From Hoeflea_A sp963921345 (GTDB lineage Bacteria; Pseudomonadota; Alphaproteobacteria; Rhizobiales; Rhizobiaceae): DNA of 64,000 nt. The notes below the pieces were generated by a model. It did no database searches and was not told the origin of the DNA. It saw only the letters and a program-made list of their open reading frames with translations. The stretch lies in contig CAWUFE020000002.1 of assembly GCA_963921345.3 (NCBI GenBank), forward strand, positions 310,001 through 374,000, given 5' to 3'. Positions 34,976 to 43,047 of the stretch are shown piece by piece. The position numbers and the translations under genes are program-made. Position 1 is the stretch's first letter; every line of letters starts with the position of its first letter.

Positions 34976-36957
34976 TCGGCGGCCTCCCGCGTAGCGGCTG
35001 GCGAGCCGTGCGTTTTCATGTCCTCAATCCTGACCGTTGCCGAGATCTTGCCCTTGCGGCCGTCCTCGAAGGTCACTTCGGTCTCGATGAACTTTTCGGT
35101 CGAGCCGTCGTAAAGCGCTTCGATCAACGGTATGTAGCGGTCGGCGATGAAGCCGCGCCGCACCTTCTGGGTTCGCGTCAGTTCGCCGTCGTCGGCATCC
35201 AGTTCCTTGTGCAGCACCAGGAAGCGGGCGATCTGCGATCCGGCCATCATTTCTTCGGCGGCGAGGTCCCGGTTCACCTGGTCGACGTGCTCGCGCATCA
35301 TGTCGTAGACCTGCGGCAGCCCGGCCAGTTCCTGATAGGACGCATAGGAAATGTTGTTGCGTTCGGCCCAGTTGCCGACGGCTGTCAGGTCGATATTAAG
35401 GAAGACGCTGCAGAAGTCGCGCTCGTCTCCGAAGGCCACCGCTTCGCGAATGTTGGGAAAGAACTTCAGCTTGTTCTCGATGTATTTGGGAGCGAACAGC
35501 GAACCGTTGCGCAGCTTGCCCACATCCTTGGCCCGGTCGATGATCTTCAGGTCGCCGCGGGCGTCGAAGATGCCGGCGTCGCCGGTCTTGACGAAGCCGT
35601 CCTCGGTGACCGTCTCCTTGGTCTTTTCGTCGTCGGCATAGTAGCCGACGAACATGCCGGGCGATTTGAACTGCACTTCGCCGTCGTCGGCGATGCGGAT
35701 TTCGACATCGGGGATCGCCTTGCCGACGGTATCGGCATATATCTCGCCGTCCTTCTGGGCCGTGACGTAGAGGAACGCCTCGGTCTGCCCGTACAACTGC
35801 TTGAGGTTGATGCCCAGTGAGCGGAAAAAGGAGAACAGGTCCGGCCCGATCGCCTCGCCGGCCGTGTAGGCCGTGCGGATCTGGCTGAAGCCCAGGGTGT
35901 TCTTCAGCGGACCGTAGACCAGAACGCCGCCAAGCCAGTAGGCAAGGCGTCCGCCGAGCGGCACGGACCGTCCTTCGAGGATCGCCTCGCCATGTTTTTT
36001 GGCGACGCCGAGGAAGTGATGGAACATCTTCTTCTTCAGGCCGCCGGCATCCTCCATGCGGATCATGACGCTGGTGAGCAGCCCCTCGAACACCCGCGGC
36101 GGTGCGAAATAGAAGGTCGGGCCGATCTCGCGCAGGTCGTGCTGCACCGTGGCCTGGCTTTCCGGGCAGGCCATGCACAGGCCGGAGACGTAGCCCTGGG
36201 CATAGTTGAGATAGTGATCGCCGACCCAGGCAAGCGGCAGGTAGGCCAGCACGCTGTCGTTCTCGGTCAAATGGTCGAACTCGACCGTGTCCTCGGCCGC
36301 CTTGACCGATGTCTTGGCCTTCAGCACTACGCCCTTGGAGCGGCCGGTTGTGCCGGAGGTGTAGAGGAAGACCGAGGTCTCCTCGCCGTCGGAAGCGTTG
36401 ATCGCCTTCTCCCAGGCTTCCGCCCGGCCCTTGTCCGCGCCGAGCGCCGCCCGTCCGTGTTCCTGTACGTCGGCAAAGCTCTTCAGGTGCGTATGATCAT
36501 AGTCGCGCAGGCCGCGCGGCTCGTCATAGATGATGTCGTGCAGTTCGGGGATATCGTCGGAGAAGGACAGCAGCTTGTCGACCTGCTCCTGGTCCTGCAC
36601 CACCGCCAGCTTGACGCCGGCATGGTTAAGCACATAGGCCATTTCCTCGGCCACGGCATCGGCATAGACCGGCACCGGAATGGCGCCCAGCGCCTGCACG
36701 CAGCAGAACGTCCAGTAAAGCCGCGGTCGGTTCGAACCGACGATGGCAATCTTGTCGCCGGGCTTGACCCCGAGTTCCTGCAGACCGATCGAAAAGGCCC
36801 GGATTTCCTCGAACTGCTCCCGCCAGGTCCAGCTCTGCCAGATGCCCATATCCTTGTGGCGCATGGCTGTGCGATTGGCGAAGCGCTTGGCATTCAGCAA
36901 AAGATATTGCGGAAAAGTCACCGGCTTGCGGCCGGCATCGCTGCCCGTCGATGGCAT
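34972..36957 (-). CDS. AMP-forming acyl-CoA synthetase (long-chain FadD15-like)
   Basis: A 661-residue ANL-superfamily ligase. It has the P-loop YTSGTTGRSKGV, LPLAWVGDHYLNY, LYGQTEAF as the A5 motif, and KTGDAGIFDARGDLKIIDRAKD as A7/A8 (hinge aspartate in DRAKD), with a C-terminal KVRRGFIADRY. It joins a carboxylic acid to CoA through an adenylate. It is first in an operon with a Liv-type importer, so it probably traps the incoming acid as its CoA ester. A TetR-type operator lies 92-104 bp upstream of its start. The substrate is not readable; long-chain, terpenoid or aromatic acids are candidates. Confidence 0.91.
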   Translation of the reverse strand: MPSTGSDAGRKPVTFPQYLLLNAKRFANRTAMRHKDMGIWQSWTWREQFEEIRAFSIGLQELGVKPGDKIAIVGSNRPRLYWTFCCVQALGAIPVPVYADAVAEEMAYVLNHAGVKLAVVQDQEQVDKLLSFSDDIPELHDIIYDEPRGLRDYDHTHLKSFADVQEHGRAALGADKGRAEAWEKAINASDGEETSVFLYTSGTTGRSKGVVLKAKTSVKAAEDTVEFDHLTENDSVLAYLPLAWVGDHYLNYAQGYVSGLCMACPESQATVQHDLREIGPTFYFAPPRVFEGLLTSVMIRMEDAGGLKKKMFHHFLGVAKKHGEAILEGRSVPLGGRLAYWLGGVLVYGPLKNTLGFSQIRTAYTAGEAIGPDLFSFFRSLGINLKQLYGQTEAFLYVTAQKDGEIYADTVGKAIPDVEIRIADDGEVQFKSPGMFVGYYADDEKTKETVTEDGFVKTGDAGIFDARGDLKIIDRAKDVGKLRNGSLFAPKYIENKLKFFPNIREAVAFGDERDFCSVFLNIDLTAVGNWAERNNISYASYQELAGLPQVYDMMREHVDQVNRDLAAEEMMAGSQIARFLVLHKELDADDGELTRTQKVRRGFIADRYIPLIEALYDGSTEKFIETEVTFEDGRKGKISATVRIEDMKTHGSPAATREAAE

Positions 36958-37306
36958 TCCCCAGCTTCTCCTCCCAGTGCCGAAAGGCCCTCAACCCTTC
37001 GGCTAGATGCAGGCGGTATTTTGTTTGGATTTCCACCTGCAAATTAATTGAACGCTCGTTCCTTTAATCAAACTTGCGACCGCGGCGCAAGCTACTTTGG
37101 TATGATACGTGCGCTTTTGTCCCGGTCCACGCCATGCCGTTCTGCAAACCCGACGAATGCGGCAATATTCTTTCAATTGCAGTTTCTCACCGGTTCGTCG
37201 GCACTTAAATCGATTCAGGCAAACCGTGGCGGATGGTATTTGTACCGCGCCGGCGCTATGCACGTCGAGGTCGATTTTTGTTCGCAATACCAGAGGGAAC
37301 CCGTCG
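36958..37306. other. Divergent promoter region between the ligase-liv operon and the enolase-superfamily gene
   Basis: No gene supported. It holds the second TetR-type operator (37049-37061), set in an AT-rich stretch, and must also hold the promoter for the plus-strand enolase-superfamily gene. Confidence 0.7.
37049..37061. promoter_or_regulatory. TetR-type operator, copy 2
   Basis: TGAACGCTCGTTC contains the perfect inverted repeat GAACG-CT-CGTTC. It is 92-104 bp upstream of the acyl-CoA ligase start and shares 11 of 13 bases with the tetR upstream site. Confidence 0.75.
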
Positions 37307-38425
37307 ATGCAGCACGTCAAGATCACCGAAATGCGGGTTCACCGGATCAAGGTGCCGGTTAAGGCCGTCCATTCCCATGGCAGCGGCGACGTCGATTCGA
37401 TCAACGCCGTCGTTCTCGAACTGCAATCGGAGGACGGCCAGACGGGCTGGGGCGAAGCGTCGCCCTGGCCGGTGTTTACCGGCACCTGCGAGGCCGCGGC
37501 GGCCGCCCTCGACGTCCATCTGCGACCGCACGTCGTCGGCGCCGATGCCCTGCGGCGCGAACAGCTCATGCGCCAGGCCGACCGCACGATCGTCGGCTGC
37601 AACGAGGCCAAGGCGGCGCTGGAGATGGCGCTTCTCGACCTCGCCGGCAAATCTCTGGGTCTCTCGGCCTCGCAGTTCCTCGGCGGGCGGCAACGCGATC
37701 AGGTCCCGGTGAGCTTCACCGTTGCCAATCCCGACTTCGAGGAAGATATTGAAATCATTCAGCATCTCTATGGCCTTGGCGTGCGCATCTTCAAACTCAA
37801 GACAGGTTTTGCCGACCACCGCTTCGACATCATGAGGCTGGAGAAGATCCGCGAAATCCACGGCGATTCGGTTCGCTTGCGCATCGACTACAATCAGGGC
37901 CTGAAGCCGACAGAAGCCATCCGCACGCTGCGCGACATGGAGAATTTCAACCTCTGCTTCATCGAGCAGCCGGCGCCGATGCGCAATCTGGAGGCGCTCG
38001 CCGCCATATCGCGCGCCATCGACACACCGATCATGGCCGACGAATCGGTGTTCGACCCGCGCGAGGCCCTGACGGCATTGCGCATGGAGCTGTGCGATAT
38101 CTTCTCGCTGAAGATCATGAAAAGCGGCGGCATCCGCCGCGCTCAGGAAATCGCCGCGATCGCCGGCGCTGCCGGAATCGGCGTCTATGGCGGCTGCATG
38201 TTCGAGACCGGCCTCGCCCATCTGGCCGGCGCCCATCTCGTCGCCACCGTGCCGGAAATAGATCTCGGCTGCGAGTTTTACATGCCGTCATACTACGCCA
38301 AGGACGACATTCTGGCCGAACCCTTCCCGATCCGCAACGGCGCCGTGCATATCCCCGAATCACCGGGCCTCGGCATCGATGTCGATCGCGACAAGCTGGC
38401 GAGATACTCACTGCAATCGGCTTGA
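37307..38425 (+). CDS. Enolase-superfamily enzyme, mandelate racemase/muconate lactonizing subgroup
   Basis: A 372-residue protein with an N-terminal capping domain (1-125) and a C-terminal barrel. Expected catalytic residues are present: FKLK (Lys163, Lys165), metal ligands Asp194 (RIDYNQG), Glu220 (FIEQPAP) and Asp245 (MADES), and Lys269 in SLKIMKSGG. This Lys-x-Lys/Lys pattern marks the muconate cycloisomerase subgroup, which also includes dipeptide epimerases and N-succinylamino-acid racemases. The ATG at 37307 follows GAGGGA. It removes the alpha-proton of a carboxylate; substrate undetermined. Confidence 0.92.
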   Translation: MQHVKITEMRVHRIKVPVKAVHSHGSGDVDSINAVVLELQSEDGQTGWGEASPWPVFTGTCEAAAAALDVHLRPHVVGADALRREQLMRQADRTIVGCNEAKAALEMALLDLAGKSLGLSASQFLGGRQRDQVPVSFTVANPDFEEDIEIIQHLYGLGVRIFKLKTGFADHRFDIMRLEKIREIHGDSVRLRIDYNQGLKPTEAIRTLRDMENFNLCFIEQPAPMRNLEALAAISRAIDTPIMADESVFDPREALTALRMELCDIFSLKIMKSGGIRRAQEIAAIAGAAGIGVYGGCMFETGLAHLAGAHLVATVPEIDLGCEFYMPSYYAKDDILAEPFPIRNGAVHIPESPGLGIDVDRDKLARYSLQSA

Positions 38426-38544
38426 CCCGACGCCCACTTTCCGCCTCCGTTCCCTTCTCCGACTTTCGCCTGCATTGGTGAATGCCAACGACGGTGTTCG
38501 CCTCCTTGAGGAGGATCTCCTCATCGAGAGAGGAGAAAACCGGA

Positions 38545-39570
38545 ATGCTGAAGCAGCAGGCAAGATCAGACAGACGGTCCTTCCGCGCGATACGTCGCTG
38601 GTTCACTCGAAATGCGCCGGAGCTGCAGTTCTGGGGATATGAAGGCGGAAACATCCTCGCAGCAATCGCCGGCGCCGGCGGGTTTGCCGCGTTCACCACC
38701 AGCCTCGCGCAGACGATTTCCAAACCGAACAGCACCATCGCCGAAAAATTCGTCGGCCTTGTCGCGGAGTTTCCGGACGCGGCAGCCACGATCGGGCTTG
38801 CGATGATCGTTCTGTGGTCGCTTGGACTGGGGGCGCTGGCCCGACGCACGGGCGTCGTTACGGCACTGCGCTGGATCGACGGCTCGGCCGTGGTAGCCGG
38901 TCTCTGCCTCATCGCCGCCACGCTTGTTTTCGGCGCCAACTGGATCACCCTGTCGGCAGTGTTCTTCGTATCCGGCTCCGCATTGCTGCGCCAGTGCCGG
39001 GACTATCCGGTATTCCTGAAGCTCGGCGGTCTTCTGCTGGCCGGTGGTGGCGTCTGCCTTGCCGGCTCGGGCATTTCCGCCCTGCAGGACGACGGCGGTC
39101 TCTGGGTCGCCGGCCTGACCGCAATCACAAGCGCATACGTCGCCGGAGCCGGCCTGATGACCTACCAGGGCGGCATCTTCGAATGCGCCGCGGCGAGAGT
39201 GCGCCGGACGGCGCAATCCGACACCGGCTTCTTCGCGCCCTTCGGGCCAGTCGACAGGACGTTGCAAAACCTGCTCGACAGAACGATCAATGCTGTTGTC
39301 GTCTCGGTTGTTCTGCCGGCGATTTTCTGGATCCCGGCGGAGACCAAGACCTGGGCGCCGTTGCTCACATCCATGTGGGCACGCCTGCCCTGGCGGGTTC
39401 TGACGGCCGGCGCCGCCCTGTCGACCGGCACCGCGCAAGGGCTGACCTTCGCGGCCGCAAACCTCTGCTGGTCGCTGGGCGATGTCTCCATCGGTTCGCT
39501 GGATTGGGACCGCGGCAAGCGCGATCCCGGCCCGGACCTCGCGGGAGAGACCGCTAAGGCGCGGCTTTGA
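38545..39570 (+). CDS. Multi-pass membrane protein of unknown function
   Basis: A 341-residue protein with about eight hydrophobic segments from residue 36 on, preceded by a basic N-terminus (KQQARSDRRSFRAIRRWFTR). The ATG at 38545 has AGGAG 10 nt upstream; an in-frame ATG at 38482 would add 21 residues. No family recognised. The last codons overlap a 22-bp imperfect direct repeat of the 3' end of the nearby FAH-family gene. Confidence 0.65.
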   Translation: MLKQQARSDRRSFRAIRRWFTRNAPELQFWGYEGGNILAAIAGAGGFAAFTTSLAQTISKPNSTIAEKFVGLVAEFPDAAATIGLAMIVLWSLGLGALARRTGVVTALRWIDGSAVVAGLCLIAATLVFGANWITLSAVFFVSGSALLRQCRDYPVFLKLGGLLLAGGGVCLAGSGISALQDDGGLWVAGLTAITSAYVAGAGLMTYQGGIFECAAARVRRTAQSDTGFFAPFGPVDRTLQNLLDRTINAVVVSVVLPAIFWIPAETKTWAPLLTSMWARLPWRVLTAGAALSTGTAQGLTFAAANLCWSLGDVSIGSLDWDRGKRDPGPDLAGETAKARL

Positions 39571-39573
39571 CCA
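39552..39573. repeat. Imperfect direct repeat, copy 1
   Basis: CGCTAAGGCGCGGCTTTGACCA (split here as CGCTAAGGCGCG and GCTTTGACCA) matches 39826-39847 at 20 of 22 bases. The second copy is the 3' end of the FAH-family gene (codes LVKAAP-stop on the minus strand), so this copy looks like a stray duplicate of it. Confidence 0.6.
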
Positions 39574-39688
39574 TCCGCACCGGAAACCACTGCTTATCCT
39601 TTGGGCGCCAATCCACTGTTGTCCCAATCTTGGATACTCGCTTGACAGTCCCCACATACCAGACTGCACCAGCGATGAGGACCACCGT

Positions 39689-39814
39689 TTGGACATTCTG
39701 CTTGATATTGCCGGTTTGGTTGCAAGCTACCCCCGAGCCAGCATCATCACGTTCCTGGTCTTGCTGATCTTAGCGGGTTTGGTCATGCTCTTTTTTGTGG
39801 CCATAGTTCCGTGA
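39689..39814 (+). CDS. Possible 41-residue single-pass membrane peptide
   Basis: An open frame starting at TTG (39689) encodes LDILLDIAGLVASYPRAS followed by a long hydrophobic run (ITFLVLLILAGLVMLFFVA) and a TGA stop. A weak GATGAGG lies upstream. The hydrophobic helix is convincing, the non-ATG start is not; it lies in the 255-bp space between two genes. It may be a real small protein or coincidental. Confidence 0.35.
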   Translation: MDILLDIAGLVASYPRASIITFLVLLILAGLVMLFFVAIVP

Positions 39815-39825
39815 CGCGGTCACTT

Positions 39826-39847
39826 CGCTAAGGCGCAGCCTTGACCA
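39826..39847. repeat. Imperfect direct repeat, copy 2
   Basis: 20 of 22 bases match 39552-39573. This copy includes the stop codon of the FAH-family gene. Confidence 0.6.
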
Positions 39848-40676
39848 ACTGCCGCTGGATGCCCAGCCCTTCGATGCCCAGCTCCATGCGGTCGCCCGGC
39901 TTCAGATAGATCGGATCGGGCCTCTGGCCCATGCCGACACCGGGCGGCGTGCCGGTAGAGATGATATCGCCCGGCTGCAGGCTCATGAATTTAGAGAGAT
40001 AGGAAACCAGGAAGGCGACGCCATAGACCATGGTGGCGGTCGATCCGTCCTGGAAGCGCTTGCCGTTGACCTCCAGATACATCGGCAGAGCCTGCGGGTC
40101 CGCAACCTCATCGCGGGTCACAAGATACGGTCCGACCGGACCGAAGGTGTCGGCGCATTTGCCCTTGGCCCACTGCCCGGAGCGCTTGAGCTGGAAATCC
40201 CGCTCTGACACGTCGTTCATGATGCAATAGCCGGCGACATGATCGAGCGCTTCGTCCTCCGAGACGTATTTCGCCTCCTTGCCGATGACGAAAGCCAGTT
40301 CCACTTCCCAGTCGGTCGCAGCCGAACCGCGGGGAATTTCGACCTCGTCATTGGGGCCGCAGATCGCCGATGTCGCCTTGAAGAACAGGACCGGTTCCGG
40401 CGGCACTTCCATGCCGGCCTCTTCAGCGTGGTCGGAGTAGTTAAGTCCGATGCAGACGACCTTGCCGACGTCGGCGACGCAGGGACCGATACGCACCGAA
40501 TCATCGACCTTCGGCAGGCCAGCCGGATCAAGTCCGCGAAGCCGGTCGAGTTCGGCGTCGCCGAGCACGCTGCCGCCGATATCGTCCACATAGCCCGAAA
40601 GGTCCCGGATCACTCCGTCCTCTCCCATCAGGCCCGGCTTTTCCTGGCCGGCCTGGCCAAATCGCAACAGTTTCAT
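39828..40676 (-). CDS. Fumarylacetoacetate-hydrolase-family enzyme
   Basis: A 282-residue protein with the FAH fold. It has CIGLNYSDHAEEAG, PVLFFKATSAICGPND, the metal-binding acidic residues in WEVELAFVIG, YCIMNDVSERDFQ and DIISTGTPPGVGMGQ. Members hydrolyse or decarboxylate 2-oxo-acid intermediates such as fumarylpyruvate, or act as 2-keto-3-deoxy-sugar-acid or ureidoglycolate lyases. The ATG at 40676 follows GAGGAAAT. The mix of an enolase-superfamily gene nearby and this enzyme would fit sugar-acid or aromatic breakdown, but they are on opposite strands. Confidence 0.9.
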   Translation of the reverse strand: MKLLRFGQAGQEKPGLMGEDGVIRDLSGYVDDIGGSVLGDAELDRLRGLDPAGLPKVDDSVRIGPCVADVGKVVCIGLNYSDHAEEAGMEVPPEPVLFFKATSAICGPNDEVEIPRGSAATDWEVELAFVIGKEAKYVSEDEALDHVAGYCIMNDVSERDFQLKRSGQWAKGKCADTFGPVGPYLVTRDEVADPQALPMYLEVNGKRFQDGSTATMVYGVAFLVSYLSKFMSLQPGDIISTGTPPGVGMGQRPDPIYLKPGDRMELGIEGLGIQRQLVKAAP

Positions 40677-40808
40677 GAGATTTCCTCGTCTTCGGTCGGG
40701 GCTCAAATTCGCCGCTATGGTTAGTTGCTCAGGCCCCGCTTGTACAGCCGGATTCGGCCGCTTTGCAGCGTGATCACCGCACCGAATCAGCGCAATTCCG
40801 TCATATCG

Positions 40809-41543
40809 CTAGGCACCTTCCATGAGAAAAGCCCGATAATCGTCTGCAACGGCCTGGCAGGCGGCGTCGAACAATTGCTGCCCCTGGTCGGGTCGGGCGA
40901 GCCCCGAATGCGAACCGACGCGACCATCGGGGAAGCTCGCGCGATGTTCGTCCGCGGGTCCGTGGCGATCGCCGGCGTGCGCCTTGATGTAGTCGGCCGA
41001 GAGTTTTCGCGGCGGCTCCAGCCCGTCATGGTCGACGACGCGATGCAGAGCCTGGGTCATGGCGATTTCCGAGGGCGTGGCATGCATCCCCTCCCAATCG
41101 CCGTACCATTCGCGGCGCAACGCGTTGACCGGCTCGAAATCCCACCAGCTGCGCAGCCGGCAGTGGGCCGCCCTTCCCTCGAGCGCCCGGATCATGGGTT
41201 CGACATTGGCCCCGTGGCCGTTGAGCACGTAGATGTGCCTGAAACCGTGGTGGACCAGGCCGTTGACGACCTCCCGCGCGAGCTGAAAATAGGTGTCGGG
41301 AGAAACCGACAACGTCCCGGGAAAAGACATGTTGAACGGTGCCGGCGTGTATGCGAGCGGCGGCACGACCACCGCATCGGCGAGTTCGGCCGCCTGTTCC
41401 GCGATCGCCGCGGCGCACAGGGTGTCCGTACCGATCAGCCCGATCGGGCCGTGCTGCTCGGTGGAGCCGGTCGGTAGGATGACCCCATCCGAGCGTTGCA
41501 GATAGGATTCGATTTCCGGCCAGGTGCTGAGATCGAGGCGCAC
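40809..41543 (-). CDS. Creatininase-family metalloamidohydrolase
   Basis: A 244-residue protein with the family's metal-site motifs: LPTGSTEQHGP (about 23-33), GTDTLCA, VLNGHGANVEPM (about 105-116) and a later acidic stretch. Starts at GTG 41543, two bases after the GST gene stop, so probably cotranslated in the same operon. Relatives include creatininase, F420 and mycofactocin peptide-processing enzymes and formamide hydrolases. It is last in the H+-ATPase-PPK2-GST operon. No pathway is evident from its neighbours. Confidence 0.88.
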   Translation of the reverse strand: MRLDLSTWPEIESYLQRSDGVILPTGSTEQHGPIGLIGTDTLCAAAIAEQAAELADAVVVPPLAYTPAPFNMSFPGTLSVSPDTYFQLAREVVNGLVHHGFRHIYVLNGHGANVEPMIRALEGRAAHCRLRSWWDFEPVNALRREWYGDWEGMHATPSEIAMTQALHRVVDHDGLEPPRKLSADYIKAHAGDRHGPADEHRASFPDGRVGSHSGLARPDQGQQLFDAACQAVADDYRAFLMEGA

Positions 41544-41545
41544 GG

Positions 41546-42199
41546 TCAGTTGCCCATGACGGATTCGGCCCAGGCAGCAAGCGCCGGGCGATAGGATGCA
41601 AGCTCGGCGGCGACTGACGGGTCATCACGCAGCGCGGCGATGTAGCGGGCAATCGGCTCCGGAACGAGAATGCCGAGTTCCATCACAGCATTGAGCTGAC
41701 TCAGCATTTCCAGCGTGATGGCAAAGCCGCAGTCGGCCAGGCTCAACCGGTCGCCGGTCATCAGCGGTGCCGGATTGCTGACACGAACCAGTTGCTCCAG
41801 CCTTTCGACGATCACCGGAATCTGCTGAGCGACGAAATCGGCGTCGCGGTTCTGCGGGTTGACGTGCCGAAACAGCGCCCGGATGCTGGGCTCCAGCCGT
41901 GTGTCGTGAAACCGCGACAATGCCCTGGCGCGGGCTCTCTCCTCGATCCCCTTTGGCCACATCGGCGGATGCGGATATCGTTCGTTCAGATATTCACTGA
42001 TGGCTTCCGAATCGGCAAGCTGGAACCCGTCATGCTCGATCGCCGGCATGGTGCCGTAGGGCACCAGTGCCTTGTAGGCATCGCTGCCATAGCCGCCGGG
42101 CGGCGGAACATCTTCGAAATCGAGGCCCTTTGCCCGCATGACCAGGCGGACCTTGGCGCTGTAGACACTCGGTGGAATGGAATAGAGTTTAATCGTCAT
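41546..42199 (-). CDS. Glutathione S-transferase family protein
   Basis: A 217-residue GST with an N-terminal thioredoxin-like domain (KLYSIPPSVYSAKVRLVMRAKG; the cis-proline in GTMPAIEHDG; DSEAISEYLNERYP) and a helical C-terminal domain with LSLADCGFAI as the N-capping motif. The first domain has Ser/Tyr residues where the catalytic hydroxyl is expected (SVYS). Its ATG overlaps the PPK2 stop. It likely acts on a glutathione conjugate or in stress defence. Confidence 0.9.
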   Translation of the reverse strand: MTIKLYSIPPSVYSAKVRLVMRAKGLDFEDVPPPGGYGSDAYKALVPYGTMPAIEHDGFQLADSEAISEYLNERYPHPPMWPKGIEERARARALSRFHDTRLEPSIRALFRHVNPQNRDADFVAQQIPVIVERLEQLVRVSNPAPLMTGDRLSLADCGFAITLEMLSQLNAVMELGILVPEPIARYIAALRDDPSVAAELASYRPALAAWAESVMGN

Positions 42200-43047
42200 C
42201 GCTGGCCGTCGGCTCCTTCCTCTTCCACCGCCTGATGGTACTTCTTGCGGATTTCGTCAATATCGACGGTCGCCTCCGGCGCCTTGATGCCCATTTCCTC
42301 CAGCGTTTCGAGGATGATCCGTGATGTCGCCAGATTGCGGAACCATTTGTGGTTGGAGGGAATGACATACCACGGTGCGTGCTCCGTTGAACATTTCGAC
42401 AGCATCGCCTCGTAAGCCGCCACGTAGGTGTCCCAGTGCTCGCGCTCGGCATAGTCCGAAGTGCTGATCTTCCATTGACGGTCCGGATCGTCGAGCCGGC
42501 GACGGAAGCGCTCCAGCTGCTCCTCCTTGGAGATATAGAGAAAGAACTTGACGATGGTGACGCCGTTGTCAGTCAGCAGCCGTTCGAACTGGTTGATCGC
42601 CTCGTAGCGCCCGGACCAGACATGTTTCGGAGCAAGGTCGTGCACCCGGACGACCAGCACATCCTCATAGTGCGAGCGGTTGAAGACCGCGACACGGCCA
42701 TGCCCGGGAACCTGTTTGTGGATGCGCCAGAGGAAATCGTGCGACAATTCCTCGGCGGTCGGCTGCTTGAATCCGTGAACCGAGCAGCCCTGCGGGTTCA
42801 TCGCCCGGATCACATGCCAGCACACGCCGTCCTTTCCGGCCGCATCGATGCCTTGCAGGACAATCAGCAGAGCATGCTTGCGTTCGGCATAGAGGAGCTC
42901 CTGCAGAGCGGTGATCCGCCGCAGCGTCGCGTCGATTTCCGGCACGGCCTTTTGGTGGCTCTCGTGCTGGCCGTGGAAACCCGGGTCGATATCGGCAAGG
43001 CGCACAGAAGCGCCCGGTTTGGCGATGAGTTGCTTGCGATAGCTCAT
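42196..43047 (-). CDS. ppk2: Polyphosphate kinase 2 family protein
   Basis: A 283-residue PPK2. It has the Walker A QGIDAAGKDG, the lid/Walker B region FNRSHYEDVLVVRVHDL, and the C-terminal HWDTYVAAYEAMLSKCSTEHAPW and IPSNHKWFRNLATSRI typical of single-domain PPK2 enzymes. These transfer phosphate between polyphosphate and nucleoside di- or monophosphates. Its ATG overlaps the stop of the H+-ATPase gene (ATGA), giving translational coupling to an ATP-consuming pump. The class (ADP- or AMP-preferring) cannot be fixed by eye. Confidence 0.92.
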   Translation of the reverse strand: MSYRKQLIAKPGASVRLADIDPGFHGQHESHQKAVPEIDATLRRITALQELLYAERKHALLIVLQGIDAAGKDGVCWHVIRAMNPQGCSVHGFKQPTAEELSHDFLWRIHKQVPGHGRVAVFNRSHYEDVLVVRVHDLAPKHVWSGRYEAINQFERLLTDNGVTIVKFFLYISKEEQLERFRRRLDDPDRQWKISTSDYAEREHWDTYVAAYEAMLSKCSTEHAPWYVIPSNHKWFRNLATSRIILETLEEMGIKAPEATVDIDEIRKKYHQAVEEEGADGQR

